A stretch of 50,950 nt of DNA from contig JAQTSF010000001.1 of NCBI GenBank assembly GCA_028711485.1, positions 1 through 50,950 of the forward strand, given 5' to 3'. The notes under the pieces were generated by a model. That model was not told the DNA's origin, searched no databases, and saw only the letters and a list, made by a program, of their open reading frames with translations. The translations under genes were made by a program, and so were the position numbers. Within the stretch, counting starts at the first letter, position 1. Each line of letters opens with the position of its first letter. Below are positions 8,112 to 15,712 of the stretch, piece after piece. This DNA is from Candidatus Iainarchaeum sp. (GTDB lineage: Archaea; Micrarchaeota; Micrarchaeia; Anstonellales; Bilamarchaeaceae).

Positions 8112-8939
8112 TTAGTTTAGTTTTGAAATCGGGTCAATACAGGAATTCCCTCCTTCAAGACACAAAGCTATTTTATCTTCCAACGCTTTACCTACAGAAT
8201 CATAAGAATAACCTACCCAGGTCTCTTCATCTAAGAATGTCATAGGAACTCCACCTGCGGTTTTCCCATATGCAGTTGCCATTACATTGAAGAACTGTGC
8301 ATTGTTCTGGTTTTTCCAAACTTCACAAGATTTTATCAGTAACTCTGGATGTTTACTTTCTAATTCTCTAAGAAGTACTTTTTCATTTGAACAATGTGGA
8401 CAACCATCCCCCCAGAAAAAGTACATTACAACTGTTTTTCCAGAAAGGTCAGTTACTGTACCATCAACACCATTAACACATTCATTTTCTTCGCTTCCAC
8501 CAGAATCATTTACTGGATCATACAATCCAATTTCTTTTAAATATGCATCAATTTCTGCTTCGTATTCTACGAATGGTATTTCAGAAATCAACATCAATGT
8601 TTCATAATCTGTTGTAGTATACACTTTGAGATTTTGTACTCCCACAGTAATATTATGTACGATGATTTCCTCTTTTTCAACAGAATTTACAGAAGCGGTT
8701 TCTTTACTCCCAAATGAAGCTAAGTATAATTTTTCCATCAATGTTTTTACCTTATTTACTTTTGTTTGATCTGGAGTAAAAACATCTTCTCCATTTTCAG
8801 TAGTGTCGGGTTTAACTACCCAACCAAATCCAAATCCAATTAATAATGCCAGAACTCCAACAATAAATAACGGATTTATACTATTCCCCGAGCAACAAGG
8901 CATTTCCTCTACAGTTTCTTTTTCTTTTTTAGAAGCCAT
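8112..8939 (-). CDS. Membrane-anchored thioredoxin-fold protein with CPHC active site
   Basis: The 275-residue protein has a basic N-terminal segment with paired cysteines (PCC, 14-16), one membrane helix at about 22-41, and an extracytoplasmic domain. The C-terminal half is thioredoxin-like: strand TVVMYFFWGDG, CPHC at 180-183 and the cis-proline loop GGVPMTF near 229-235. CPHC is the DsbA-type motif, so thiol oxidation or isomerisation outside the cell is likely. Residues 50-150 form an unassigned domain. Additional cysteines (154, 205 and two near the end) may form disulfides. It shares a 290 bp intergenic region with the divergent thiolase. The partner oxidase is unknown. Confidence 0.8.
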   Translation of the reverse strand: MASKKEKETVEEMPCCSGNSINPLFIVGVLALLIGFGFGWVVKPDTTENGEDVFTPDQTKVNKVKTLMEKLYLASFGSKETASVNSVEKEEIIVHNITVGVQNLKVYTTTDYETLMLISEIPFVEYEAEIDAYLKEIGLYDPVNDSGGSEENECVNGVDGTVTDLSGKTVVMYFFWGDGCPHCSNEKVLLRELESKHPELLIKSCEVWKNQNNAQFFNVMATAYGKTAGGVPMTFLDEETWVGYSYDSVGKALEDKIALCLEGGNSCIDPISKLN

Positions 8940-9054
8940 ATTTTCACTTCCCAGTGTATATTTTTATAATTACTCTTCTTTTTTCAAACTTCGTTTTATA
9001 ACGTATATAATTACCACTATTTTTAAAAACTTCTATTACTTTATTTTCTATTGC

Positions 9055-9065
9055 TTTTTATATAA
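9055..9065 (+). promoter_or_regulatory. Probable TATA box for the thiolase operon
   Basis: TTTTTATATAA lies about 25 bp before 9085. Transcription is therefore expected to begin at or just before the first leader repeat (9081). The mRNA would then carry all three copies of the ribosome-binding site and start region. This is positional inference. Confidence 0.5.
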
Positions 9066-9080
9066 TTATAATTGATTTAT

Positions 9081-9229
9081 GAGGTTTTCACATGCGTGAT
9101 CCGTTTTAAACGTTGGTACGTTTAAAATATCCCGCATTAAGGTATTAAAGAGGTTTTCACATGCGTGATAATTCGAACTGACAATACAAGTTCAAATATC
9201 CCGCATTAAAGTATTTATGAGGTGTTCAC
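9081..9229 (+). repeat. Two 69 bp tandem leader units duplicating the thiolase start region
   Basis: Units begin at 9081 and 9150, and a third partial copy (9219) is the true thiolase start; spacing is exactly 69 bp. Each unit has GAGGTTTTCAC, then ATGCGTGAT, a 26 bp centre, then ATCCCGCATTAA. The centres differ but both fold: TTTTAAACG/CGTTTAAAA with loop TTGGTA, and TTCGAACT/AGTTCAAA with one mismatch. ATCCCGCAT (9129-9137, 9198-9206) complements ATGCGTGAT at 8 of 9 positions, so it can pair with the start copy before or after it. Each unit holds a tiny ORF, MRDPF (9092-9109) and MRDNSN (9161-9181). The real gene has AGGTG where the decoys have AGGTT. Confidence 0.85.
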
Positions 9230-10393
9230 ATGCGTGATGTAGCTATTATTGGAGTAGGAATGACCTCCTTTGGAGAACATTGGAGTAAAGGATTCAGGGA
9301 ACTTGTAGTGGAAGCAGGAACAAATGCATTAAAAGATGCTGGAATTTCAGGAGAAAAAGTAGATGCTGGTTTTGTAGGAACAATGGCTTCAGGTAAATTA
9401 ATTGGACAAGAACACATTGGTGCTCTAATTGCTGATTTTATGGGTCTTAACCCCATTCCAATTACGAGAGTGGAAGGAGCATGTGCATCAGGCTCTCTTG
9501 CATTAAGACAAGGAATTATGGCAGTAAGTTCAGGGATGCACGATACTGTAGTTGTTGGTGGAGTAGAAAAAATGACGGATTTAGGTACTACTGGAGTCAC
9601 CACCGCATTGGGTGGAGCTGGAGATCAAGAATGGGAGCTTTTTTTTGGTGCAACTTTTCCCGCATTATACGCCCTTATGGCAAGAAGACATATGATTGAT
9701 TTTGGAACAACTGAAGAAATGCTTGCTTCTGTTTCAGTTAAAAATCACAAACACGGTTCAATGAATCCCAATGCTCAATTCCAAAACCAAATAACCCTCC
9801 AAGATGTTTTAAATTCCAAAATGGTTGCAAATCCATTAAAAATTCTCGACTGTTCACCTATCTCTGACGGAGCTGCAGCATTAGTTTTAGTTCCTTTAGA
9901 AAAAGCACATAGTTATACAAAAAAACCAGTAAGAATTTTAGCATCTGCACAAGCAAGTGATACTATCTCTTTACATTCCAGAGAGAGTCTTACTGGAGTA
10001 AAATCAGCTCAAATAGCTTCTCAGAATGCTTATAAATATGCTAAACTTTCACCAAAAAATATTGACGTTGCAGAGGTTCATGATTGCTTCTCAATAGCAG
10101 AAATAATGGCAATAGAAGACTTAGGATTTTTTAAGAAAGGAGAAGGCGGCATTGCTTCATTAGAAGGGAGAACTTCTCTTGGAGGAGAAATTCCAATTAA
10201 TACCTCTGGTGGATTAAAAGCATGCGGTCACCCTGTGGGTGCAACAGGGGTAAAACAATTAGTGGAATTATATTGGCAGCTTAAAGGTGATGCAGGAAAC
10301 AGACAGGTAAAAGATGCAAACATTGGACTTTCCCATAATGTTGGGGGGAGTGGAGCAACAACAGTTGTTCATATTGTAAAAGGTGAGTGGTAA
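9230..10393 (+). CDS. Archaeal acetyl-CoA acetyltransferase (thiolase)
   Basis: This 387-residue thiolase condenses acetyl-CoA units, supplying acetoacetyl-CoA for the mevalonate route to archaeal lipids. The nucleophile Cys85 sits in VEGACASGSL. The C-terminal catalytic elements are EVHDCFSIAE and SGGLKACGHPVGATG, which holds the second catalytic Cys-Gly-His. Archaeal enzymes of this type act in a complex with HMG-CoA synthase and a DUF35 scaffold. The DUF35 gene follows after 1 bp, but HMG-CoA synthase is not adjacent here. ATG 9230 has GAGGTG upstream. The leader carries two decoy copies of this same start, suggesting translational control. Confidence 0.93.
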   Translation: MRDVAIIGVGMTSFGEHWSKGFRELVVEAGTNALKDAGISGEKVDAGFVGTMASGKLIGQEHIGALIADFMGLNPIPITRVEGACASGSLALRQGIMAVSSGMHDTVVVGGVEKMTDLGTTGVTTALGGAGDQEWELFFGATFPALYALMARRHMIDFGTTEEMLASVSVKNHKHGSMNPNAQFQNQITLQDVLNSKMVANPLKILDCSPISDGAAALVLVPLEKAHSYTKKPVRILASAQASDTISLHSRESLTGVKSAQIASQNAYKYAKLSPKNIDVAEVHDCFSIAEIMAIEDLGFFKKGEGGIASLEGRTSLGGEIPINTSGGLKACGHPVGATGVKQLVELYWQLKGDAGNRQVKDANIGLSHNVGGSGATTVVHIVKGEW

Positions 10394-10394
10394 T

Positions 10395-10796
10395 ATGAAA
10401 AGTTCTATTTCATTAACTTGGAGAAGGATTCCAGAGAGATATAGATTAGAAGGAAACGAGTGTATTAATTGCAAAACTGCATTTTTTCCTCCTAGGAATA
10501 TCTGCCCGAAATGCAGGAGAAAAGGAATTTTAAAACCAAAAAAATTTTCAGGAAAAGGGAGCATTTATTCTTATACTGAAATAGATATTCCACCTGAAGG
10601 TTTTGAAAATCAAGCTCCATATGTCCTTGCAATAATCGACTTGGTTGAGGGATCTAAAATTCTCGGTCAGATCGTTGATGCTCGTTTAGATGAGGTTCGT
10701 GTTGGTAGCAAAGTAGAACATGTTTTTAGGATGATACAAAAAGACGACCCCGAAGGGCTAATCCATTATGGGTTTAAATTTAAATTAGTTAAATAG
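10395..10796 (+). CDS. DUF35 OB-fold acyl-CoA-binding scaffold protein
   Basis: The 133-residue protein has the usual N-terminal rubredoxin-like zinc ribbon (CINCKTAFFPPRNICPKC) and an OB-fold (GKGSIYSYTEIDIPPEGF, then APYVLAIIDL). In archaea this protein bridges thiolase and HMG-CoA synthase and helps pass acetoacetyl-CoA between them. I chose ATG 10395 because AGGTGAG overlaps the thiolase 3' end at a proper distance; an in-frame GTG at 10383 is less likely. The 1 bp gap from thiolase indicates an operon and coupled translation. Confidence 0.9.
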   Translation: MKSSISLTWRRIPERYRLEGNECINCKTAFFPPRNICPKCRRKGILKPKKFSGKGSIYSYTEIDIPPEGFENQAPYVLAIIDLVEGSKILGQIVDARLDEVRVGSKVEHVFRMIQKDDPEGLIHYGFKFKLVK

Positions 10797-10837
10797 AAAA
10801 CAACACTATTTTTATTTTTTCTATTTATTCTATACTT

Positions 10838-11617
10838 ATGGAAACTCATGCTGCTGTGCTTTCAGGATTTGGTTTAAATTCAGAATATGAAACTGCTTAT
10901 GCAATAAAACTTTCAGGGGGAAATGTAGATATTATTCATTTAAATCAATTTATAGACGCACCATCTCTTCTACATACTTATAATTTTTTAGTTCTTCCAG
11001 GAGGATTTTCGTATTCTGATCATTTAGGTGCCGCAAAGGTTTTTTCCAATAAACTCTTTTTTAAGCTTAAAAAAGAACTTTCTGAATTTATAAGTGAAAA
11101 AAAACTTATTCTAGGAATTTGTAATGGTTTTCAAATGCTTGTAAAACTAGGTCTTTTACCCTATTCTGATTTTAAACAAAAAGTAACTCTTAGTTACAAT
11201 GATTCTGGAAAATTTGAGGATAGGTGGGTAAGATTAAAAGCAAATAAAAATTCTCCATGCATCTATACTAAAGATATTGATTTTTTCGATTTGCCTGTTC
11301 GTCACGGAGAAGGTAAATTAATAATCCCCAATCAGGAAATATTGTTTGATATTTTAAATCACAATCTTTTCCCATTACAATATGTGGATTCAGAAGGAAA
11401 ACTTTCAGGGTATCCATTCAATCCGAACGGTTCCATAAATAATATTGCTGGGTTGTGCGATCCTACCGGAAGAATTTTTGGATTGATGCCCCATCCTGAA
11501 TGTTATAATACATTTGCAAACCATCCATTATGGACTTCTCTTTCCTCTAAAGAAATAAGAGAAGGACATGGATTAAAGATTTTTAAAAATGCAGTAAATT
11601 ATCTTAAAACCCAATAA
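10838..11617 (+). CDS. purQ: Phosphoribosylformylglycinamidine synthase subunit PurQ (glutamine amidotransferase)
   Basis: PurQ supplies ammonia to PurL in purine synthesis. The 259-residue class I amidotransferase begins METHAAVLSGFGLNSEYE. It shows LPGGFSYSDHLGAAKVF, the nucleophile in GICNGFQMLVKLGLLP, RHGEGKLI, and the histidine-glutamate pair in GLMPHPE followed by CYNTF. The length suits the stand-alone small subunit. It follows the thiolase-DUF35 pair by 41 bp with a T-rich gap. purL and purS are not in the window. Confidence 0.95.
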   Translation: METHAAVLSGFGLNSEYETAYAIKLSGGNVDIIHLNQFIDAPSLLHTYNFLVLPGGFSYSDHLGAAKVFSNKLFFKLKKELSEFISEKKLILGICNGFQMLVKLGLLPYSDFKQKVTLSYNDSGKFEDRWVRLKANKNSPCIYTKDIDFFDLPVRHGEGKLIIPNQEILFDILNHNLFPLQYVDSEGKLSGYPFNPNGSINNIAGLCDPTGRIFGLMPHPECYNTFANHPLWTSLSSKEIREGHGLKIFKNAVNYLKTQ

Positions 11618-11661
11618 TTTTAACTTATCAAAAATAGACAACACAGACAAACAACGAAATC

Positions 11662-11670
11662 TATTTAAAT
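11662..11670 (+). promoter_or_regulatory. Probable TATA box of the XRE regulator transcript
   Basis: TATTTAAAT lies about 25 bp before 11691. The expected transcript therefore includes the leader ORF at 11708 as well as the main gene. Confidence 0.45.
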
Positions 11671-11707
11671 GATTGTCTTAATAGTATTTTAGTCAATTGG
11701 TGCACAT

Positions 11708-11779
11708 ATGAATAAGATAAAATTGGAAATCAGTGTGAACTGTTGTTCACAACTCTCTAACTTTAAGGTGAGATCATGA
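11708..11779 (+). promoter_or_regulatory. Leader ORF duplicating the regulator's N terminus, with competing hairpins
   Basis: An ORF of 23 codons opens MNKIKLEI, the same eight residues as the regulator that follows, and its TGA overlaps the regulator's ATG (ATGA at 11776). The copies differ only at five synonymous third positions. GTGAAC-TGTT-GTTCAC (11735-11750) is a local hairpin. TCTCTAACTT (11754-11763) is perfectly complementary to AAGTTAGAGA (11788-11797) inside the regulator, placing the Shine-Dalgarno AAGGTG and ATG in the loop. It can also pair less well with 11720-11729 in the leader ORF. This fits translational coupling or attenuation. The start-to-start spacing is 68 bp. Confidence 0.7.
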
Positions 11780-12459
11780 ATAAAATTAAGTTAGAGATCG
11801 CTGGAGAAATTTCACTTTCAACTGACCCCGGATCTACAATGAGAAAATGGAGAGAAATATTTGGTATAAGTCAGGTTGAACTTGCCAATTACTTAAATAT
11901 AACTGTTTCAACTATAAGTGATTATGAAGGTAATAGGAGAAAATCTCCTGGTTCGGCAATAATAAGAAGATTTGTGAATTCATTATTTGATATTGATCTA
12001 AAGAAAGGCGGTTTGATTTCAAGAAAATTAACTGAGAATGAGAAAACCACAAACGATTTTTTTGAGGTCCACGAATTTGCCAGAAGTATTAAATTATCTG
12101 ATTTTATTTCTCTAATAGATGGTAAAATCCATACAAATAAAGAATTAATAGATTCCAAAAAAATCTATGGTTATACTCTTATAGATAGTATAAAAACTAT
12201 TTTAGAAATGCCTTTTTCCTATTTTACTTCTCTTTATGGAAATATAAGTGAAAGGGTATTCCTATTCACAGGAGTTTCAACAGGTAGAAGTCCTTTAGTT
12301 GTAGTTAGGGTAAGTCCAAACAAACCTTCAGCGGTAGTTCTTCATGGAGTTGAAAAAATAGATAAACTTGCGCTTAAAATTTCAGAAAGAGAACAGATTC
12401 CGATAATTTCAACAAAAATGTCTATAAATGAAATAAAAGAAAAATTAAATAGTATATAG
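11776..12459 (+). CDS. Archaeal XRE-family transcriptional regulator
   Basis: The 227-residue protein has an N-terminal Cro/C1-type helix-turn-helix at about 20-75 (MRKWREIFGISQVELANYL, then TVSTISDYEGNRRKSPG). The C-terminal domain of about 140 residues is typical of an archaeal family of putative regulators (YTLIDSIKTILEMPFSYF, then RVFLFTGVSTGRSPLVVVRV and VVLHGV). Its target and ligand are unknown. Its own leader is elaborate, with a peptide that mimics its N terminus, which points to autoregulation at translation. It ends 51 bp before the convergent guaAa stop. Confidence 0.85.
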   Translation: MNKIKLEIAGEISLSTDPGSTMRKWREIFGISQVELANYLNITVSTISDYEGNRRKSPGSAIIRRFVNSLFDIDLKKGGLISRKLTENEKTTNDFFEVHEFARSIKLSDFISLIDGKIHTNKELIDSKKIYGYTLIDSIKTILEMPFSYFTSLYGNISERVFLFTGVSTGRSPLVVVRVSPNKPSAVVLHGVEKIDKLALKISEREQIPIISTKMSINEIKEKLNSI

Positions 12460-12502
12460 TTATTTTTTATTGTATTGTAAATTCTATCAAATTTTCAATA
12501 CA

Positions 12503-12525
12503 GACAAAATTTATGAAATTTTGTC
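12503..12525. terminator. Perfect hairpin spanning the guaAa stop codon
   Basis: GACAAAATTT-ATG-AAATTTTGTC is a 10 bp perfect inverted repeat with a 3 bp loop. It includes the last codons and TAA of guaAa. TGTATTG/CAATACA flank further out on the regulator side. It may act as a bidirectional terminator or RNA end between convergent genes, or be another inserted hairpin. Confidence 0.5.
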
Positions 12526-13092
12526 CACTAATGAAAGAAAATTACTTATTATATTTTCTCCGTACTCAGTATGCCAAACTTCTGGGTGAAATTGCACTCC
12601 ATAAATTTTCTTTTTCTTATGCTTTATCGCTTCATATGCACATACTTCAGAATGAGCTAGAGGTATAAATTCTTCAGGTATTTTTTTTACTTCATCAAAA
12701 TGTGAAACCCATACATTAAATTCTTTTGCTACACCTTTAAACAAATCATTTTCTTGATCAATAGTAATTTTAGTTATTCCATATTCCGCACTTTTTCCTT
12801 TTTGCACAATCCCCCCAAATTCATGGGCTATAAATTGATGCCCTAAACAAACTCCTAAAATCGGAAGATTTAATTCATTATTTTTTGCTTTTTCAACAAT
12901 TTCCTTTGCAATACCCAAATCATCTTTATACGCATTTCCAGGTCCGCCGCTCAATATAAATGCAGCTGCATTTTTTAATTCTTTAAAATTCACATCTCTT
13001 CTTTTTATCTCAGGAGAATACCCCAAATCTCTAACAGTTCTCCAGATAACATGAGTATATTGACTTCCTAAATCAATTATATATACAACCAT
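12511..13092 (-). CDS. guaAa: GMP synthase glutamine amidotransferase subunit
   Basis: This 193-residue subunit supplies ammonia for converting XMP to GMP. It has LSGGPGNAYKDD, the nucleophile in LGVCLGHQFIAHEFGG and the HPE of GVQFHPEVWHTEYG. It begins MVVYIIDLGSQYTHVI. In archaea GMP synthetase is split into two polypeptides, and here the ATP-pyrophosphatase subunit lies directly upstream with no gap. The C terminus, VDKIS, is encoded within a hairpin that also contains the stop. Confidence 0.95.
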   Translation of the reverse strand: MVVYIIDLGSQYTHVIWRTVRDLGYSPEIKRRDVNFKELKNAAAFILSGGPGNAYKDDLGIAKEIVEKAKNNELNLPILGVCLGHQFIAHEFGGIVQKGKSAEYGITKITIDQENDLFKGVAKEFNVWVSHFDEVKKIPEEFIPLAHSEVCAYEAIKHKKKKIYGVQFHPEVWHTEYGENIISNFLSLVDKIS

Positions 13093-14049
13093 TTATTCCA
13101 TCTCAATTGTTGCAGGAGGTTTATTTGTTATATCATAAAAAACCCTTCCAACCTCTTTTATTTCATTAGTTATTCTTGTAGATATTCTTTCAAGTACTTT
13201 TGGAGGAAAATGTGAAAAATTAGCAGTCATACCATCCAATGATCTCACTGCACGTATAACTATCGTATATTGATACGCTCTCTCATCTCCACGTACCCCC
13301 ACTGTTTTTATAGGAAACATTGCTGCAAAATATTGCCATGGTTTTTCAATTTCTTTTTTCTCACTTGCCTTTTCAATCTCTTCCTCTACAATAACCGAGG
13401 CTTTTCGTACTATTTCTACTTTTTCAGGAGTTACTTCTCCAACAACTCTCACGGCAAGTGCAGGCCCTGGAAAAGGCTGTCTCTCACTTAATTCTTCTTT
13501 CAATCCCAATTCTCTTGCAACCATTCTTACCTCGTGTTTATATAAATCTCTGAGCGGTTCGCATAATTTTAATTTCATATCCAAAGGAAGTCCTGCCACA
13601 TTATGGTGTGATTTTATAGTGTCTCTTCCACCACCACCACTTTCAATCCAATCCGGACCTATTGTTCCCTGAACTAAAAAAGACACTTTCTCTTCTTTCG
13701 CAATTTTTTGGAATACTTCTATAAATTCCTTTCCAATTATTTTTCTTTTTTCTTCAGGGTTAGTTATTCCTTTAAGTTCTTTAAAAAATTTATCACTTGC
13801 ATTTTCTACTTTTATATTTATACCCGCTCTTTTAAGGGTTTTTTCAACTTTTTCTGTTTCATTTTCCCTCATAAGACCGGTATCAACAAAAACACAAACA
13901 AGATTCTTTCCAATTGCCTTTCCTACAAGAACCGAAGCAACAGTGCTGTCCACCCCTCCAGAAATACCTGCAATTGCTTTTTCTTTACCTATTTGTTCTT
14001 TTATCTTAGGAATAGTTTCTTCTATAAATTTTTTAGGATTAAAAGGCAT
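13093..14049 (-). CDS. guaAb: GMP synthase ATP-pyrophosphatase subunit
   Basis: This 318-residue subunit adenylates XMP and transfers ammonia from the partner amidotransferase. It has the PP-loop SGGVDSTVAS near residue 30, DTGLMRENE, GTIGPDWIESGGG, KLCEPLRDLYKHEVR and RQPFPGPALAVRV, and ends with SRITNEI-type dimerisation sequence and PPATIEME. It is immediately followed by guaAa, so the two are cotranscribed. A TTATAAAAG element about 26 bp upstream suggests a leaderless transcript; the same element can serve the divergent pyrG. Confidence 0.96.
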   Translation of the reverse strand: MPFNPKKFIEETIPKIKEQIGKEKAIAGISGGVDSTVASVLVGKAIGKNLVCVFVDTGLMRENETEKVEKTLKRAGINIKVENASDKFFKELKGITNPEEKRKIIGKEFIEVFQKIAKEEKVSFLVQGTIGPDWIESGGGGRDTIKSHHNVAGLPLDMKLKLCEPLRDLYKHEVRMVARELGLKEELSERQPFPGPALAVRVVGEVTPEKVEIVRKASVIVEEEIEKASEKKEIEKPWQYFAAMFPIKTVGVRGDERAYQYTIVIRAVRSLDGMTANFSHFPPKVLERISTRITNEIKEVGRVFYDITNKPPATIEME

Positions 14050-14070
14050 ATCTAGATATTATGGGAATGC

Positions 14071-14080
14071 TTTTATAATG
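14071..14080. promoter_or_regulatory. Shared bidirectional TATA box for guaAb and pyrG
   Basis: TTTTATAATG contains the palindrome TTATAA. Its centre lies about 26 bp from the guaAb ATG (14049) and about 29 bp from the pyrG ATG (14104). Both transcripts would be leaderless or nearly so. No second TATA-like element is evident in the 54 bp gap. Confidence 0.6.
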
Positions 14081-14103
14081 TTTTTTCTTATTTATATTCC
14101 CTT

Positions 14104-15711
14104 ATGGGAGAGAAAAAACCAAAATTAATCTTTGTTGCAGGATCAATAATGTCTGGTCTTGGAAAAGGAATATTAACTGCTTCAATAGCAAAACTTCTTC
14201 AATCCAGAGGATATTCAATAATACCAATAAAATTTGACGGATATTTGAATGTAGATTGCGGAACAATGAATCCATTTCGACATGGTGAAGTTTTTGTATT
14301 AGATGACGGTTCTGAAGTTGATTTGGATTTTGGAACCTATGAACGTTTTCTAAACATTTCATTGAATCAAAACAATAGCATAACTGGAGGAAAATTATTC
14401 CGGGCGCTCTTGGAAAAGGAAAGAAGAGGAGATTTTCTAGGGAGAGATGTTCAATTTATTCCACACCTAACTAATGAGATAAAAGAAAGAATCAGTACTG
14501 TTTCAAAAGAAACAAATGCTGATATTATAATAGTTGAAATTGGTGGAACTGTAGGCGATATGGAAAATGGTTATTTTTTAGAAGCAGTTCGTCAATTATA
14601 TAATGAAAATCCTGAATCCTTATTTGTTCAATTAACTTACGTACCCAGTATTTCACAAGGAGAACAAAAAACAAAACCAACCCAACAAGCCAATCGTTTA
14701 ATACAAAGTATGGGAATAAAACCAGACATTATTGTATGTAGGGAACAGGAGCCTTTGAAAAAAGAGGCAAAAGAAAAAATATCTTTATTTTGCGATGTTC
14801 CGATCGAAGCTATTTTTGACGATCCTATGGTGGATACTGTTTATGAACTTCCTTTAGTTCTTGAAAAACAAGGAATTTATGAGGTAATTTCAAAAAAATT
14901 AAATCTTATGAAAAAAGAAGAAGATCTTAAAAATTGGAGAACGCTTGTTTCTAGAATAAAAAATCCGACCAAAGGAACATTAAGAATTGGTGTTATTGGC
15001 AAATATACTGAGGTAAAAGATGCGTATTTAAGCATAAAAGAAGCTCTTCTTCATTCAGCAGCAAATTTAGGAGTAAGTATCATTGTTGATTGGTTGGAAT
15101 CCACTGATTTTGAGGAAAAAAATGATTATTCAAGTCTGAAAAAATTAGATGGTATTATAGTTCCTGGTGGTTTTGGGAAAAGAGGTATAGAAGGAAAAAT
15201 TACTGCAATAAAATTTGCAAGAGAAAACAATATCCCATTCCTCGGTTTATGTTTGGGGATGCAACTCATGGTTGTTGAATTTGCGAGAAATGTTTGCTCT
15301 CTTGAAGAAGCAAATTCAAAAGAATTTAATGCAAATACACCTCACCCAATAATTTGCCTTCTTCCAGAACAGCATAGAATAATTGAAAAAGGAGGAACAA
15401 TGAGATTAGGAGCTTATGACGCCAAATTAGAAAAAGGAACATTTACGTATAAAACCTATAATCAGGAAACTATTTCTGAAAGGCACAGGCATAGATACGA
15501 GGTTAATCCTGATTATGTAGATAAATTAAAAGAAAAAGGACTAATAATTTCAGGAGTGCATACAAAAAATAACATTGTAGAAATCGCAGAATGGCCAAAT
15601 AATTATGGATTTGGTGTTGCTACTCAGGCACACATAGAACTTAAAAGTAGGTTAGAAAATCCAGCTCCATTATTTTTATCATTTATAAAAGCAGCAATGA
15701 AAGAGAAATGA
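14104..15711 (+). CDS. pyrG: CTP synthase
   Basis: PyrG aminates UTP to CTP. The 535-residue protein has the synthetase domain (KLIFVAGSIMSGLGKGILTAS with the P-loop, KFDGYLNVDCGTMNPFRHGEVFV split over the substrate site, EIGGTVGDME). The C-terminal amidotransferase shows PGGFGKRG, the nucleophile in GLCLGMQLMVVEFARN and RHRYEVN. Length is normal for the family. It is divergent from guaAb and ends 1 bp before the convergent PHP-like gene. CTP is also the phosphate donor for the archaeal riboflavin kinase encoded at 20293. Confidence 0.97.
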   Translation: MGEKKPKLIFVAGSIMSGLGKGILTASIAKLLQSRGYSIIPIKFDGYLNVDCGTMNPFRHGEVFVLDDGSEVDLDFGTYERFLNISLNQNNSITGGKLFRALLEKERRGDFLGRDVQFIPHLTNEIKERISTVSKETNADIIIVEIGGTVGDMENGYFLEAVRQLYNENPESLFVQLTYVPSISQGEQKTKPTQQANRLIQSMGIKPDIIVCREQEPLKKEAKEKISLFCDVPIEAIFDDPMVDTVYELPLVLEKQGIYEVISKKLNLMKKEEDLKNWRTLVSRIKNPTKGTLRIGVIGKYTEVKDAYLSIKEALLHSAANLGVSIIVDWLESTDFEEKNDYSSLKKLDGIIVPGGFGKRGIEGKITAIKFARENNIPFLGLCLGMQLMVVEFARNVCSLEEANSKEFNANTPHPIICLLPEQHRIIEKGGTMRLGAYDAKLEKGTFTYKTYNQETISERHRHRYEVNPDYVDKLKEKGLIISGVHTKNNIVEIAEWPNNYGFGVATQAHIELKSRLENPAPLFLSFIKAAMKEK

Positions 15712-15712
15712 A

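Noticed and set aside
9081..9229. Insertion sequence or MITE
   Set aside because: No transposase and no shared terminal repeats among the different hairpin loci; the hairpin sequences are locus-specific.
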